Translations under genes and position numbers: made by a program
In this document: positions 8,341-17,803 of the stretch, piece after piece
Layout of the letters: the number at the start of each line of letters is the position of its first letter
Numbering within the stretch: position 1 is the stretch's first letter
Assembly (NCBI GenBank): GCA_024235675.1
Contig: JACKLZ010000001.1
Coordinates: 620,001-684,000 of the forward strand
Length of the DNA: 64,000 nucleotides
Direction of reading: 5' to 3'
Source of the DNA: Zoogloeaceae bacterium
GTDB taxonomy: Bacteria; Pseudomonadota; Gammaproteobacteria; Burkholderiales; Rhodocyclaceae
Notes under the pieces: model-generated
Databases searched by the model: none
Told to the model about the DNA's origin: nothing
What the model saw: the letters and a program-made list of their open reading frames with translations, nothing else

Positions 8341-10919
8341 GCGCTCGCCCCGTCGTTGCTCCGACGCGTGCCGCGATCGCCGCGGTCCGCGACACCATCC
8401 GTGACGGCGAAAAAGCACTCGCGGACAATTATCTCGAGCGTCCGCTGACCGGCTCCTACCTGAAGGGCCGTACGAGTCTGGTCGACGGGGCGATCAAATC
8501 GCTCTGGCGAAGCTTCGCTCTCCCTGCGGACATCGCGCTGATCGCCACTGGCGGCTACGGCCGGGGCGAGTTGCACCCCTACTCTGATATCGATCTGCTC
8601 ATCCTGTTGCCGGACGTCGTCTCGGCCGAGAGCGAGTCCCGGCTCACCGGCTTTGTGGGTGCGCTTTGGGATATCGGCCTGCATATCGGTCACAGCGTTC
8701 GCACCATTGAAGAGTGTGTTGAAGCCGCCCGCAACGACGTCACCATTCAGACCAATCTGCTCGAAAAACGACTCTTGGCCGGCCCGCGTGCGCGCTTCGA
8801 ACAACTCGACAAACAACTGTTTGCCGAGCTCGACGCCGCCACGTTTTTTGCCGCCAAGCAGCGTGAGCAAGAGCAACGCTACGCACGCTACCAGGACAGT
8901 CCCTACGCGCTCGAGCCCAATTGCAAGGAAAGCCCCGGCGGCCTGCGCGATCTGCAGGTGCTCGGTTGGGTGGCGCGGGCGGCCGGGCTGGGTAAAAGCT
9001 GGCGGGATCTGGCCCGTCGGCGGCTGATCACTGCCGACGAAGCCAATGATCTGCGCTCGGCTGAACGCTTTTTGCAGCATGTGCGCATCCGCCTGCACCT
9101 GCTCGCCGGGCGGGCCGAAGACCGCTTGCTGTTTGACCACCAGGAAAATCTCGCCAAGGCGTTTGACATCAAACCCACGCCGGGCAAGCGCGCGGCCGAG
9201 GTGTTGATGCAGCGCTACTACCTCTCGGCCAAAAAGGTCACGCAGCTCAACACCCTGCTATCGCTGAACTACCGTGATGAGTTCTTCGAGCAAGACCGGG
9301 CCGCACCGATATTCATCAATGAACATTTCCAGAGCGTGCGCGACCTGCTCGATATCCGGGAAGATGATCTGTTTGAGCAGACGCCGGGGGCCATGTTCGA
9401 CGCTTTCGCGCTGTTGCAGCAACGCTCGGAACTCACCGGCATGACGGCGCGCACCCTGCGTGCACTCTGGATCAACCGGCGGCGCATCAACGCCCGCTTC
9501 CGCGCCGACCCGGAAAACCGCGCACGCTTCATCTCGCTGCTCAAGGCACGGCGCGGCATCGTGCACACCTTCCGGCGAATGAATCAGTACGGTCTCCTGA
9601 GCAACTATCTGCCGCCCTGGCGCAAGATTTCCTGCCAGATGCAGCACGACCTGTTCCATGTCTATACCGTCGATCAGCACACCATGATGGTGTTGCGCAA
9701 CCTGCGCCGCTTCACCATGGGCGAGCACGCGCATGAATACCCGCTCATGACCCGCCTGATGCTCAGCTACCAGGACCACTGGCTGCTCTATGTTGCTTCG
9801 CTGTTTCACGATATCGCCAAAGGCCGTGGCGGCGACCACTCCAAACTCGGCATGGTCGATGCCCGGCATTTCTGTGAGCAACACCGTCTCGAAGCGCACG
9901 AAACGACGCTCGTCGAATGGCTGGTCGAAAACCATCTCGTGATGTCGCATGTCGCGCAAAAGGAAGACATCACCGACCCGGACGTGGTCGAGCGTTTTGC
10001 CGAGCGCGTCGGCACCGAAGAGCGGCTCATTGCGCTCTACCTGCTCACTCACGCAGACATTCGCGGCACCAGCCCGAAGGTCTGGAACGGCTGGAAGGCG
10101 CGACTGCTCGAAGACCTCTTCCATGCCACCCAGCGTTTGCTGCGCGGTGCCTCGGCCGTCGAAGCCCTCGGCCTGGACGAACGCCAACAGGATGCCGCAC
10201 GAATCCTGCGCTACTTCGGCCTGCGCCCCGGCACTGAAGACACGTTGTGGGCCAAGCTGGATTCGGTATATTTCATGCGCCACTCGGCCGACGAAATCGC
10301 CTGGCACACGCGCCATCTCTACCACCGCCCCGACAGTCCGGCGCCGGTGGTCAAGGCCCGCTTGAGCGAAGGCGGCGAAAGCCTTCAGGTGATGATTTTT
10401 ACCCACGACCAGCGCGATCTGTTCAAGCGCCTGTGTGGCTTCTTCGGCAAACTCGGCTACACCATTCTCGACGCCAAGGTGCACACCACGCGGCACAACT
10501 TCGCGCTCGACAGCTTTGTGCTGCAGAACCCAGGCGGCGATGCGCACTATCGCGAGCATATCGCGCTGATCGAACACGAATTGACGACTCGCCTCACGAC
10601 CGATGCGCCCGTCGATCGACCCACCGACACACGGCTCTCGCGCAAGGTACGCCATTTTCCGGTGGCGCCCGCTGTCAAGCTACGCCCCGATGACAGCGCC
10701 AAGCACTACATTCTGACGCTGACCGCTGCTGACCGCCCCGGCTTGCTGTTCGACATCGCAGAGACCCTGGCCTTCCACGAAGTCTCGGTGCTGGCCGCCA
10801 AGATCTCGACGCTGGGCGAACGGGTCGAAGACACCTTTCTGGTCACCGGGCGCGGGCTGTCGAACGACGCCCACGCCTTGAAGGTCGAGCGCGATCTGGC
10901 AGACAAGCTGAGAATCTAA
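8337..10919 (+). CDS. glnD: Bifunctional PII uridylyltransferase / uridylyl-removing enzyme
   Basis: Primary nitrogen sensor. It uridylylates PII when glutamine is low and de-uridylylates it when glutamine is high. The 860 residues are typical. Domains in order: nucleotidyltransferase with GGYGRGELHPYSDIDLL near residues 72-88; an HD hydrolase domain with HDIAKGRGGDHSKLG near residue 490; and two C-terminal ACT domains near 680-760 and 790-860 that sense glutamine. It starts within the map stop codon. It converges with the methylthioinosine phosphorylase gene with only 18 bases between, and I see no clear terminator in that gap. Confidence 0.97.
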   Translation: MSARPVVAPTRAAIAAVRDTIRDGEKALADNYLERPLTGSYLKGRTSLVDGAIKSLWRSFALPADIALIATGGYGRGELHPYSDIDLLILLPDVVSAESESRLTGFVGALWDIGLHIGHSVRTIEECVEAARNDVTIQTNLLEKRLLAGPRARFEQLDKQLFAELDAATFFAAKQREQEQRYARYQDSPYALEPNCKESPGGLRDLQVLGWVARAAGLGKSWRDLARRRLITADEANDLRSAERFLQHVRIRLHLLAGRAEDRLLFDHQENLAKAFDIKPTPGKRAAEVLMQRYYLSAKKVTQLNTLLSLNYRDEFFEQDRAAPIFINEHFQSVRDLLDIREDDLFEQTPGAMFDAFALLQQRSELTGMTARTLRALWINRRRINARFRADPENRARFISLLKARRGIVHTFRRMNQYGLLSNYLPPWRKISCQMQHDLFHVYTVDQHTMMVLRNLRRFTMGEHAHEYPLMTRLMLSYQDHWLLYVASLFHDIAKGRGGDHSKLGMVDARHFCEQHRLEAHETTLVEWLVENHLVMSHVAQKEDITDPDVVERFAERVGTEERLIALYLLTHADIRGTSPKVWNGWKARLLEDLFHATQRLLRGASAVEALGLDERQQDAARILRYFGLRPGTEDTLWAKLDSVYFMRHSADEIAWHTRHLYHRPDSPAPVVKARLSEGGESLQVMIFTHDQRDLFKRLCGFFGKLGYTILDAKVHTTRHNFALDSFVLQNPGGDAHYREHIALIEHELTTRLTTDAPVDRPTDTRLSRKVRHFPVAPAVKLRPDDSAKHYILTLTAADRPGLLFDIAETLAFHEVSVLAAKISTLGERVEDTFLVTGRGLSNDAHALKVERDLADKLRI

Positions 10920-10937
10920 CCCTCAGCAAAACGCCAA

Positions 10938-11681
10938 TCAGGCATCCTCGACACACAAGCTGTTGAGGATGCAGCGCACTCGCAGCATCGCTTCGTGCAA
11001 CACCACCTCGATACTGTCAAAGCTGATGCCCTGCTCACTGGACGCGCGGCCTGCGGCGAAGTTCGCCACCACGTTGATCGCCGCATAAGGCAGTTCCAGC
11101 TCCCGCGCCAGTACCGCCTCGGGCATCCCGGTCATGCCGACCAGATCCGCGCCATCGCGCTCAAATCGATTGATCTCGGCAGCCGTCTCCAGACGCGGCC
11201 CCTGCGTGGTGGCATAGACGCCCCCGTCATGCACCGCCTCACCCGCCGCTGCCGCTGCCCGCAGCAAGCGTTGGCGCAAGGCGGCGTCGTAGGGGTGAGT
11301 GAAGTCCACGTGATGAACCGGCCGGTCCAGTGCATCGAAATACGTACTCTTGCGACCCCAGGTGTAATCAATGATCTGGTCAGGCACCACAAGCGCGCCC
11401 GGCCCGAAATCGGCGCGAATACCGCCGACCGACGCCACCGAAATGACGCCCAGCGCGCCCACATGCTTCAAGGCCCAAAGATTGGCGCGATAATTCACCA
11501 GATGCGGCGGAATGGTGTGGCCATAGCCATGGCGCGCCAGAAACACTACCGCCTGGTCGCACACCTGACCAAAAGTCAGTGCGCCCGAAGGCTCACCATA
11601 GGGCGTACGCACCACCTCGCGACGGGTAATCTCAAGAGACGCCAATTGCGTCAAACCACTTCCGCCAATGATGGCCAGCAT
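10938..11681 (-). CDS. S-methyl-5'-thioinosine phosphorylase (MTAP/PNP family)
   Basis: Purine nucleoside phosphorylase superfamily member, 247 residues. In the purine-salvage route known from Pseudomonas, methylthioadenosine is first deaminated to methylthioinosine, and this enzyme cleaves that with phosphate to hypoxanthine and methylthioribose-1-phosphate. Visible motifs are IIGGSGL at the N-terminus, the phosphate-site ARHG, SVGGIR, the TTQGPRLET block and VGMTGMPEAVLARELELPY. The base-specificity stretch reads NVVANFAAG. From memory, human methylthioadenosine phosphorylase has Asp there (TDYD), and Asn favours a 6-oxopurine. The ATG at 11681 was chosen over the GTG at 11690 because the GCAGGAG ribosome binding site sits correctly for it. 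A deaminase partner is not nearby. Confidence 0.85.
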   Translation of the reverse strand: MLAIIGGSGLTQLASLEITRREVVRTPYGEPSGALTFGQVCDQAVVFLARHGYGHTIPPHLVNYRANLWALKHVGALGVISVASVGGIRADFGPGALVVPDQIIDYTWGRKSTYFDALDRPVHHVDFTHPYDAALRQRLLRAAAAAGEAVHDGGVYATTQGPRLETAAEINRFERDGADLVGMTGMPEAVLARELELPYAAINVVANFAAGRASSEQGISFDSIEVVLHEAMLRVRCILNSLCVEDA

Positions 11682-11717
11682 CCAGGACACTCCTGCAGCA
11701 GGTAAAAAAGGGCGCCG

Positions 11718-11726
11718 ATTTTACCA
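11718..11726 (-). promoter_or_regulatory. Extended -10 promoter for the methylthioinosine phosphorylase
   Basis: On the minus strand the sequence TGGTAAAAT forms a TGn-extended -10 element about 40 bases before the start codon. No convincing -35 box is seen, as is usual for extended -10 promoters. It faces a similar element for typA on the other strand. Confidence 0.5.
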
Positions 11727-11788
11727 TGCAGCCGGCGAACAACTCGTTCACTCCTTGTAGCGGAAGCATGCTGCGACGCGACAGGGCA

Positions 11789-11797
11789 TGGTAGAAT
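11789..11797 (+). promoter_or_regulatory. Extended -10 promoter for typA
   Basis: TGGTAGAAT matches a TGn-extended -10 element and is placed about 33 bases before the typA ATG. The -35 region is weak. Confidence 0.5.
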
Positions 11798-11829
11798 CCG
11801 CCCCTTTTCAAATACTTCCGGCGCTTTTC

Positions 11830-13644
11830 ATGTCCCGCTCCATTCGCAACATTGCCATCATCGCCCACGTTGACCACGGCAAAACCACCCTGGTCGACCA
11901 ACTCCTGCGCCAATCCGGCACCTTCGCAGCCCACCAGGCCCTGTCCGAACGGGTGATGGACAGCAACGATCTCGAAAAAGAGCGTGGCATCACGATTCTG
12001 TCGAAGAACTGCGCCATCCAGTACGGCGACACCCACATCAACATCGTTGATACCCCGGGACACGCCGACTTCGGTGGCGAGGTCGAGCGCGTGCTGTCGA
12101 TGGTCGACGGCGTGCTGCTGCTGGTCGATGCGGTCGAAGGCCCGATGCCGCAGACCCGTTTCGTGACCCGCAAGGCGCTGGCCATGGGCCTCAAGCCGAT
12201 CGTCGTCGTGAACAAGATCGACCGGCCGGGCTCGCGTCCGGACTGGGTGATCAACCACACCTTCGACCTGTTCGACAAACTCGGTGCGACCGAAGAGCAG
12301 CTCGACTTCCCGGTGGTCTTCGCCTCGGCCCTCAACGGCTACGCCATGCTCGACGCCGACAAGCCGGGCACCGACATGAAGCCGCTGTTCGAAGCCATTC
12401 TCGAGCATGTGCATCAGCCCGACGTCGATCCCAACGCCCCGCTGCAGATCCAGATCTGTTCGCTCGATTACTCCACCTACATCGGCCAGCTCGGCATCGG
12501 CCGTGTGCGCCGCGGCCGCATCATGCCGAACCAGGAAGTGATCGTCATGTACGGCGACGAGAACCGCGGCAAAGCCAAGGTCGGCCAGGTGCTGACCTTC
12601 AAGGGCCTCGACCGCAGTTCGGCCGAATCCGCCGAAGCCGGCGACATCATCCTGGTGTCGGGTATCGATCAGGTGAACATCGGCGTCACGCTGTGCGCGC
12701 CCGAAGCCCTCGCCCCGATGCCCCCGATTGCCGTCGATGAGCCGACACTGACCATGAACTTCCTGGTCAACACCTCGCCGCTGGCCGGCCGCGAAGGCAA
12801 ATACGTGACCAGCCGCCAGATCCGTGAGCGCCTTGAAAAAGAACTCCTCAAGAACGTCGCCCTGCGCGTGAATTTCACCGATGACTCCGAAGTGTTTGAA
12901 GTCTCCGGTCGTGGCGAACTGCACCTGACCATCCTGCTCGAAAACATGCGCCGCGAAGGCTACGAAATGGCCGTTGGCCGTCCGCGTGTGGTGTACCGTG
13001 AAGTTGATGGGCAGAAGTGCGAGCCTTATGAAATGCTCACCGTCGACGTGGAAGAAGATCACCAGGGCGGCGTGATGGAAGAGCTCGGTCGTCGTCGCGG
13101 CGAATTGCAGGACATGCAGCCGGACGGCAAGGGCCGTGTGCGCCTTGAGTACCGCATTCCCGCTCGCGGCCTGATCGGCTTTCAGGGCGAGTTCCTGACC
13201 ATGACCCGCGGCACCGGTCTGGCCAGCCACGTGTTCGACGACTATGGCCCGATCGCCGGCGCCATGGCCGAGCGCCGCAATGGCGTGCTGATCTCGCAGA
13301 ACGACGGTGCTGCCGTGGCCTACGCGCTGTGGAACCTGCAAGACCGCGGCCGCATGTTCGTCAGCCCCGGCGACGCGCTGTACGAAGGCATGGTCATTGG
13401 CATCCACACCCGCGACAACGACCTGGTGGTCAACCCGATCAAGGGCAAGCAGCTGACCAACGTGCGTGCCTCGGGTACGGACGAAGCCGTGCGCCTGATT
13501 CCGCCGATCAAACTGACCCTGGAGTCGGCGATCGAATTCATCTCCGATGACGAGCTGGTCGAGATCACCCCGAAGTCGATTCGTCTGCGCAAGCGTTACC
13601 TCAAGGAACACGAGCGCAAGCGTGCTGGCAAGTCGGGCGACTAA
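11830..13644 (+). CDS. typA: Ribosome-associated translational GTPase TypA/BipA
   Basis: EF-G-like GTPase that binds the ribosome during stress and cold and aids subunit assembly. The start is at MSRSIRNIAIIAH, giving 604 residues, normal for the family. The G1 loop AHVDHGKTTL is at residues 12-21. Switch/G2 ERGITILSKN, G3 DTPGHADFGG and G4 NKIDRPGSR follow. The C-terminal EF-G-like domain includes RGLIGFQGEFLTMTRGTG. It ends in a basic tail (RKRYLKEHERKRAGK) and is followed by a strong terminator. Confidence 0.98.
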   Translation: MSRSIRNIAIIAHVDHGKTTLVDQLLRQSGTFAAHQALSERVMDSNDLEKERGITILSKNCAIQYGDTHINIVDTPGHADFGGEVERVLSMVDGVLLLVDAVEGPMPQTRFVTRKALAMGLKPIVVVNKIDRPGSRPDWVINHTFDLFDKLGATEEQLDFPVVFASALNGYAMLDADKPGTDMKPLFEAILEHVHQPDVDPNAPLQIQICSLDYSTYIGQLGIGRVRRGRIMPNQEVIVMYGDENRGKAKVGQVLTFKGLDRSSAESAEAGDIILVSGIDQVNIGVTLCAPEALAPMPPIAVDEPTLTMNFLVNTSPLAGREGKYVTSRQIRERLEKELLKNVALRVNFTDDSEVFEVSGRGELHLTILLENMRREGYEMAVGRPRVVYREVDGQKCEPYEMLTVDVEEDHQGGVMEELGRRRGELQDMQPDGKGRVRLEYRIPARGLIGFQGEFLTMTRGTGLASHVFDDYGPIAGAMAERRNGVLISQNDGAAVAYALWNLQDRGRMFVSPGDALYEGMVIGIHTRDNDLVVNPIKGKQLTNVRASGTDEAVRLIPPIKLTLESAIEFISDDELVEITPKSIRLRKRYLKEHERKRAGKSGD

Positions 13645-13660
13645 GCCGACTTGATCAAAA

Positions 13661-13692
13661 CAAACGGCGCCCGCGGGCGCCGTTTGTTTTTT
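13661..13692. terminator. Bidirectional intrinsic terminator between typA and galU
   Basis: A perfect 12-base inverted repeat (CAAACGGCGCCC and its complement, loop GC) at 13661-13686 is followed by six T on the plus strand. It is preceded by a run of A that becomes TTTT for the minus strand. It serves both convergent genes. Confidence 0.93.
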
Positions 13693-13704
13693 GTGCGGAA
13701 GCTT

Positions 13705-14601
13705 TTACGATGCGGCCGTTGGCACCGACTCACCGCGCGACGCGAGGAATTCAGCAAAACCGGCGCCCACTTCAGCGTGACGCAGACCGAACTCAACGGT
13801 CGCCTTCAAGTAGCCCAGCTTGGAGCCGCAGTCATAGCGCACGCCATCATATTGGTGTGCCAGCACGGCCTCTTCCTTGAGCAGGGACGCAATCGCATCG
13901 GTCAACTGCAGCTCACCGCCCGCCCCCGGTTTGACGTTGCGCAGGTGGTCAAAAATACGCGGGGTCAGAATGTAGCGCCCCACCACCGCCTGCGTCGTTG
14001 GCGCATCGGCGGGATTCGGTTTTTCGACGATGCCGGTCATGCGCTGCACCGGGCCGTCCTGACGCTCGGTGCTGACAATGCCGTACTGACGCGTGGCTTC
14101 GCGCGGCACATTCATGGTGCCGAGTACGGAGCAGCGATGGTAGTTGTACACCGAGGCCATCTGTTTGAGCACCGGATCGCCGCCGGGGTTATCGAGCAAA
14201 TCGTCGGCGAGAATCACGGCAAAGGGCTCATCCCCGATCACCGGAGCGGCGCATAGCACGGCGTGCCCCAGACCCAGGGCTTCGGGCTGGCGGATGTAAA
14301 TGCAATTGACGTGCGAGGGCACGGTATTGCGCACCAGTTCGAGCATGTCCTTTTTGCCACGGGCCTCCAGCTCGGTTTCCAGCTCATAGGCCTTGTCGAA
14401 GTGGTCTTCAATTGCCCGCTTGGTCCGGCCGGTAATGAAGATCAGATCCGTCACACCGGCGGCCACCGCCTCCTCCACCGCATATTGAATCAGGGGCTTG
14501 TCGACGATGGGCAGCATTTCCTTGGGGCTGGCCTTGGTTGCCGGCAAAAAGCGGGTGCCCATGCCTGCGACCGGAAATACGGCCTTGGTAACAATCTTCA
14601 T
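13705..14601 (-). CDS. galU: UTP-glucose-1-phosphate uridylyltransferase
   Basis: Makes UDP-glucose for polysaccharide and lipopolysaccharide synthesis. The nucleotidyltransferase signature AVFPVAGMGTRFLPATKASPK begins near residue 7. The family blocks DKPLIQYAVEEA, AVILADDLLD and GVIV-type GIVEKP are present. The 298 residues are normal. Its ATG overlaps the ligA stop by four bases, so it is probably co-translated with ligA, an unusual but common pairing in betaproteobacteria. Confidence 0.97.
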   Translation of the reverse strand: MKIVTKAVFPVAGMGTRFLPATKASPKEMLPIVDKPLIQYAVEEAVAAGVTDLIFITGRTKRAIEDHFDKAYELETELEARGKKDMLELVRNTVPSHVNCIYIRQPEALGLGHAVLCAAPVIGDEPFAVILADDLLDNPGGDPVLKQMASVYNYHRCSVLGTMNVPREATRQYGIVSTERQDGPVQRMTGIVEKPNPADAPTTQAVVGRYILTPRIFDHLRNVKPGAGGELQLTDAIASLLKEEAVLAHQYDGVRYDCGSKLGYLKATVEFGLRHAEVGAGFAEFLASRGESVPTAAS

Positions 14602-16661
14602 GTTGATGACTCCGTAAGCAAATTCGTTTCGCCGCCGCCGAGCAAGGCATGCAGGGCCGCTTCATCAAGCACGGTCACGCCGAGCGACTCCGCCTTGGTC
14701 AGCTTGCTGCCTGCCGCTTCACCAGCGACGAGATAATCGGTTTTCTTCGAGACCGAGCCCGCCACCTTGCCGCCCGCCGCTTCGATCAAGGCGCGCGCTT
14801 CGTCGCGAGACAAGGAAGGTAAGGTTCCGGTGATGACCAGCGTTTTACCGGCCAGCGGCCCGCTGGCGGCCAAAGCCGGTGCATGTTCCTGCCAGTGAAT
14901 GCCCGCGGCACGCAATTGGGCGATCACTTCGCGATTATGCGGTTCAGCTATGAATTCGACGATGCACTTTGCCACGATCGGCCCGACATCGGGCACCGAT
15001 TCAAGCGCAGTAGCATCTGCCGCCAGTAACGCATCCAGGCCGCCAAAATGGCGCGCCAGATCACGGGCGGTCGACTCGCCAACATTGCGGATGCCCAGCG
15101 CGTAGATAAAGCGCTGCAGTGTCGTCTCGCGGCTCTTGTCGATGGCCGCCACCACATTGGCGGCGGACTTCTGCGCCATGCGCTCCAGCGCTGCCAGCGT
15201 GTCGACGGTGAGCGAGAACAGATCGGCTGGCGTCTTCACCAGGCCCTGCTCCACCAGCTGTTCAATCAGCTTGTCGCCCAGGCCTTCGATATCCAGGGCT
15301 TTTCGACTGGCAAAATGAATGATGGCCTGCGTCCGCTGCGCGGCACAGAACAGCCCGCCGGAACAACGTGCGACCGCTTCGTCTTCGCCGCGCACCGCGT
15401 GCGAGCCACACACCGGGCACACGCCCGGCATCTCGAACTCACGCTCCGAACCATCACGATGCGCCACGACGGGGCCGACGACTTCCGGAATCACGTCGCC
15501 GGCACGCCGTACGATCACCTGATCGCCAATGCGCACATCCTTGCGGCGGATCTCGTCTTCATTGTGCAAGGTCGCGTTGGTGACCGTGACGCCGCCGACA
15601 AAGACCGGCTCCAGCCGCGCCACCGGCGTCAGCGCGCCAGTGCGCCCGACCTGGATTTCAATGTCCAGCAAACGGGTCATTTCTTCCTGCGCAGGATACT
15701 TGTGTGCCACCGCCCAGCGCGGCTCGCGACTGACGAAGCCGAGTTCGCGTTGCAGGCTGCGATCGTCCACTTTGTAGACCACCCCGTCAATGTCGTAGGG
15801 CAAGGCATCGCGCATCGCCTCGATCTTGGCGTGAAAAGCGATCAGGCCGTCGGGCCCATCCGACACACAGCGATGTGTGCACACCGGAAAACCGAAAACG
15901 GCCAGCGCATCGAGCAGACCGCTTTGCGTCGCCGGTTCGGTCCAGGTTTGTGTCTCACCCAGCCCGTAGGCAAAAAACGACAGGGGTCGCCGCGCGCTGA
16001 CCGCGGGGTCAAGCTGGCGCACGGCGCCTGCGGCGGTGTTGCGCGGATTGACGAAGGTCTTCTCGCCCCGCTCGCGCTGCATTGCATTGAGGCGCTCGAA
16101 ATCGTCCCGGCGCATGTAGATTTCGCCACGCACCTCCAGCACGGCCGGCGCGTCGCCGTGCAAGCGCAGGGGAATCTGGCCGATCGTACGCACCGTGTGC
16201 GTGACGTCTTCGCCGGTCTGCCCGTCACCGCGCGTGGCCGCCCGGACCAGCACGCCATGCTCGTAGCGCAGGTTGATTGCCAGACCGTCAAATTTCAACT
16301 CGGCCGAATAGCGCACCGCGGGGTCGCTCTCGTCCAGCCCAAGGCCGCGCCGCACGCGTGCATCGAACGACAACGCCCCCTGCGCACTCTTGTCGGTTTC
16401 GGTATTGATCGACAGCATCGGCACTGCATGAGCGACCGCCACCAACTCGGGCAAAGGGGCGCCACCGACCCGCTGGGTCGGCGAATCGGCCGTGCGCAGT
16501 TCGGGGTGGTCACACTCCAGGCGCTGGAGTTCTTCGAACAGACGATCATATTCCGCGTCCGGTACGGTGGGCGCATCGAGAACGTAATAGGCGTGGCTAT
16601 GACGTGACAATTGCGCGCGCAGCGTTTCGGCGCGCTGCGCCGCTGACTCGGGGACAGCCAT
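14598..16661 (-). CDS. ligA: NAD-dependent DNA ligase LigA
   Basis: Seals nicks in DNA using NAD+. The 687 residues include the N-terminal Ia domain (YYVLDAPTVPDAEYDRL) and the adenylation domain with the nucleophile KFDGLAI. These are followed by an OB fold, a zinc finger (CPVCGSH with two further Cys downstream), helix-hairpin-helix repeats and a C-terminal BRCT domain (LAGKTLVITGTLPSLSRDEA). It follows zipA by 5 bases, in the order smc-zipA-ligA-galU. Confidence 0.98.
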   Translation of the reverse strand: MAVPESAAQRAETLRAQLSRHSHAYYVLDAPTVPDAEYDRLFEELQRLECDHPELRTADSPTQRVGGAPLPELVAVAHAVPMLSINTETDKSAQGALSFDARVRRGLGLDESDPAVRYSAELKFDGLAINLRYEHGVLVRAATRGDGQTGEDVTHTVRTIGQIPLRLHGDAPAVLEVRGEIYMRRDDFERLNAMQRERGEKTFVNPRNTAAGAVRQLDPAVSARRPLSFFAYGLGETQTWTEPATQSGLLDALAVFGFPVCTHRCVSDGPDGLIAFHAKIEAMRDALPYDIDGVVYKVDDRSLQRELGFVSREPRWAVAHKYPAQEEMTRLLDIEIQVGRTGALTPVARLEPVFVGGVTVTNATLHNEDEIRRKDVRIGDQVIVRRAGDVIPEVVGPVVAHRDGSEREFEMPGVCPVCGSHAVRGEDEAVARCSGGLFCAAQRTQAIIHFASRKALDIEGLGDKLIEQLVEQGLVKTPADLFSLTVDTLAALERMAQKSAANVVAAIDKSRETTLQRFIYALGIRNVGESTARDLARHFGGLDALLAADATALESVPDVGPIVAKCIVEFIAEPHNREVIAQLRAAGIHWQEHAPALAASGPLAGKTLVITGTLPSLSRDEARALIEAAGGKVAGSVSKKTDYLVAGEAAGSKLTKAESLGVTVLDEAALHALLGGGETNLLTESST

Positions 16662-16666
16662 GGTGC

Positions 16667-17785
16667 TCAGGCAGCGAACAGGCGCATGGCCAGCGCACTG
16701 CCGGCCGGCAGGCCGTACTCGCTCATCTGCGCCTGGAAATGCTGAATCTGACTGCGGATGACCTTGGCCGCATCGGGCCCAAAGGGGCTGCGATTGTCGT
16801 CCACCAGGTCGGCATCCAGCGCGTCTGCAAGCTGACGGGCAACCAGCATCATGCGGTCGAACACCTGTGCGCCCTGGGCCACGCGCGGCACATCGACAAT
16901 CAGCGTCAGACCATGGGTCTGCAGGTCGCGCATGCCGTCGGCCGTGAGCAGCTTCGGTTCGAGGTTGCCAAGCACAAACAGGCTATTGCCGTCGTCGTCT
17001 TCGGAGTGGAACAAGCCATCGCCGCGCAGCACCATGCCTTGCGCTTCAACCAGACCACGCAGCTTGGTGCCGGCAAATGCCGCACCGCGGCTTACCAGAT
17101 TGATGCCAATCTGCACGTCGACGCTGGCGCAGAAACGGTCCAGCTCTTCGGCCCGACCGAGCGCCTCGGCGCGGGCCAGCGGAGAGGCCGGAATGGCCAT
17201 GAATTGGTCTGCGAGGCGCTGCACGCCATCCACAAAACGCGTGAAGTCCGCGTCGTTGATCGGGCCACGCCGGTCCACCATTTGCATGGCGGAACAAAAC
17301 CAGTGATGCGCCTCGGTGCTGCTGCGATCGAGGCTGATCCATTTGTTGCTGTTTTCGTCGAAGGCAAACCAGCCTACCGGTTTTGACAAGCCATCGAGCT
17401 CGACCTGCTGCGCCTGCCAGACACGGCTGGCGACCAGCGGCTCGATCGACTCGATGCGCAGCACGCAATCGACGCGCTCGTCTACATCAGCCGGCACCTC
17501 GGGGGCTTTACGCCCGGCTTCTGCCGGCGCCATCGGCCGCGGCTCGGTCACCGGTGTGCTGACGGGCTCCCGCGGCAGCTCATCGTCGGGCATCGCTTCG
17601 GCGGCCTCGTCGGATCGATCGATCGACAGGCTGGGCTCAAACAGCACATCGCGATGCTCCGAGCGGAACGCCTTTTCGTGATGCTTTTGCGCCTTGCGCT
17701 CCTGCCACTTGTTGTAGGCCAGAACGCCGACTACGGCGGCTACGCCGGCACCGATCAAACCCAGTTGCAACTCACTGATTGCCAT
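16667..17785 (-). CDS. zipA: Cell division protein ZipA
   Basis: Inner-membrane anchor that tethers FtsZ at the Z-ring. One N-terminal membrane segment (residues 6-24: LQLGLIGAGVAAVVGVLAY) is followed by a charged, low-complexity linker to about residue 100. A C-terminal FtsZ-binding domain then runs to residue 372. Motifs such as DRFCASVDVQIGINLV and TLIVDVPRV fit the ZipA C-terminal fold. The position between smc and ligA supports the call. The sequence is divergent from enteric ZipA. Confidence 0.88.
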   Translation of the reverse strand: MAISELQLGLIGAGVAAVVGVLAYNKWQERKAQKHHEKAFRSEHRDVLFEPSLSIDRSDEAAEAMPDDELPREPVSTPVTEPRPMAPAEAGRKAPEVPADVDERVDCVLRIESIEPLVASRVWQAQQVELDGLSKPVGWFAFDENSNKWISLDRSSTEAHHWFCSAMQMVDRRGPINDADFTRFVDGVQRLADQFMAIPASPLARAEALGRAEELDRFCASVDVQIGINLVSRGAAFAGTKLRGLVEAQGMVLRGDGLFHSEDDDGNSLFVLGNLEPKLLTADGMRDLQTHGLTLIVDVPRVAQGAQVFDRMMLVARQLADALDADLVDDNRSPFGPDAAKVIRSQIQHFQAQMSEYGLPAGSALAMRLFAA

Positions 17786-17803
17786 GTTTTCCTTGCTCTT
17801 TCC

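Noticed and set aside
9258..10655. A 465-codon minus-strand frame antisense to glnD, and a 519-codon plus-strand frame antisense to ligA (15048-16607)
   Set aside because: Both mirror well-identified genes and lack domains or initiation signals.
11632..13611. A 659-codon minus-strand frame covering typA
   Set aside because: It is the antisense shadow of typA in high-GC DNA; its His/Val/Gln-rich sequence has no recognisable domain.
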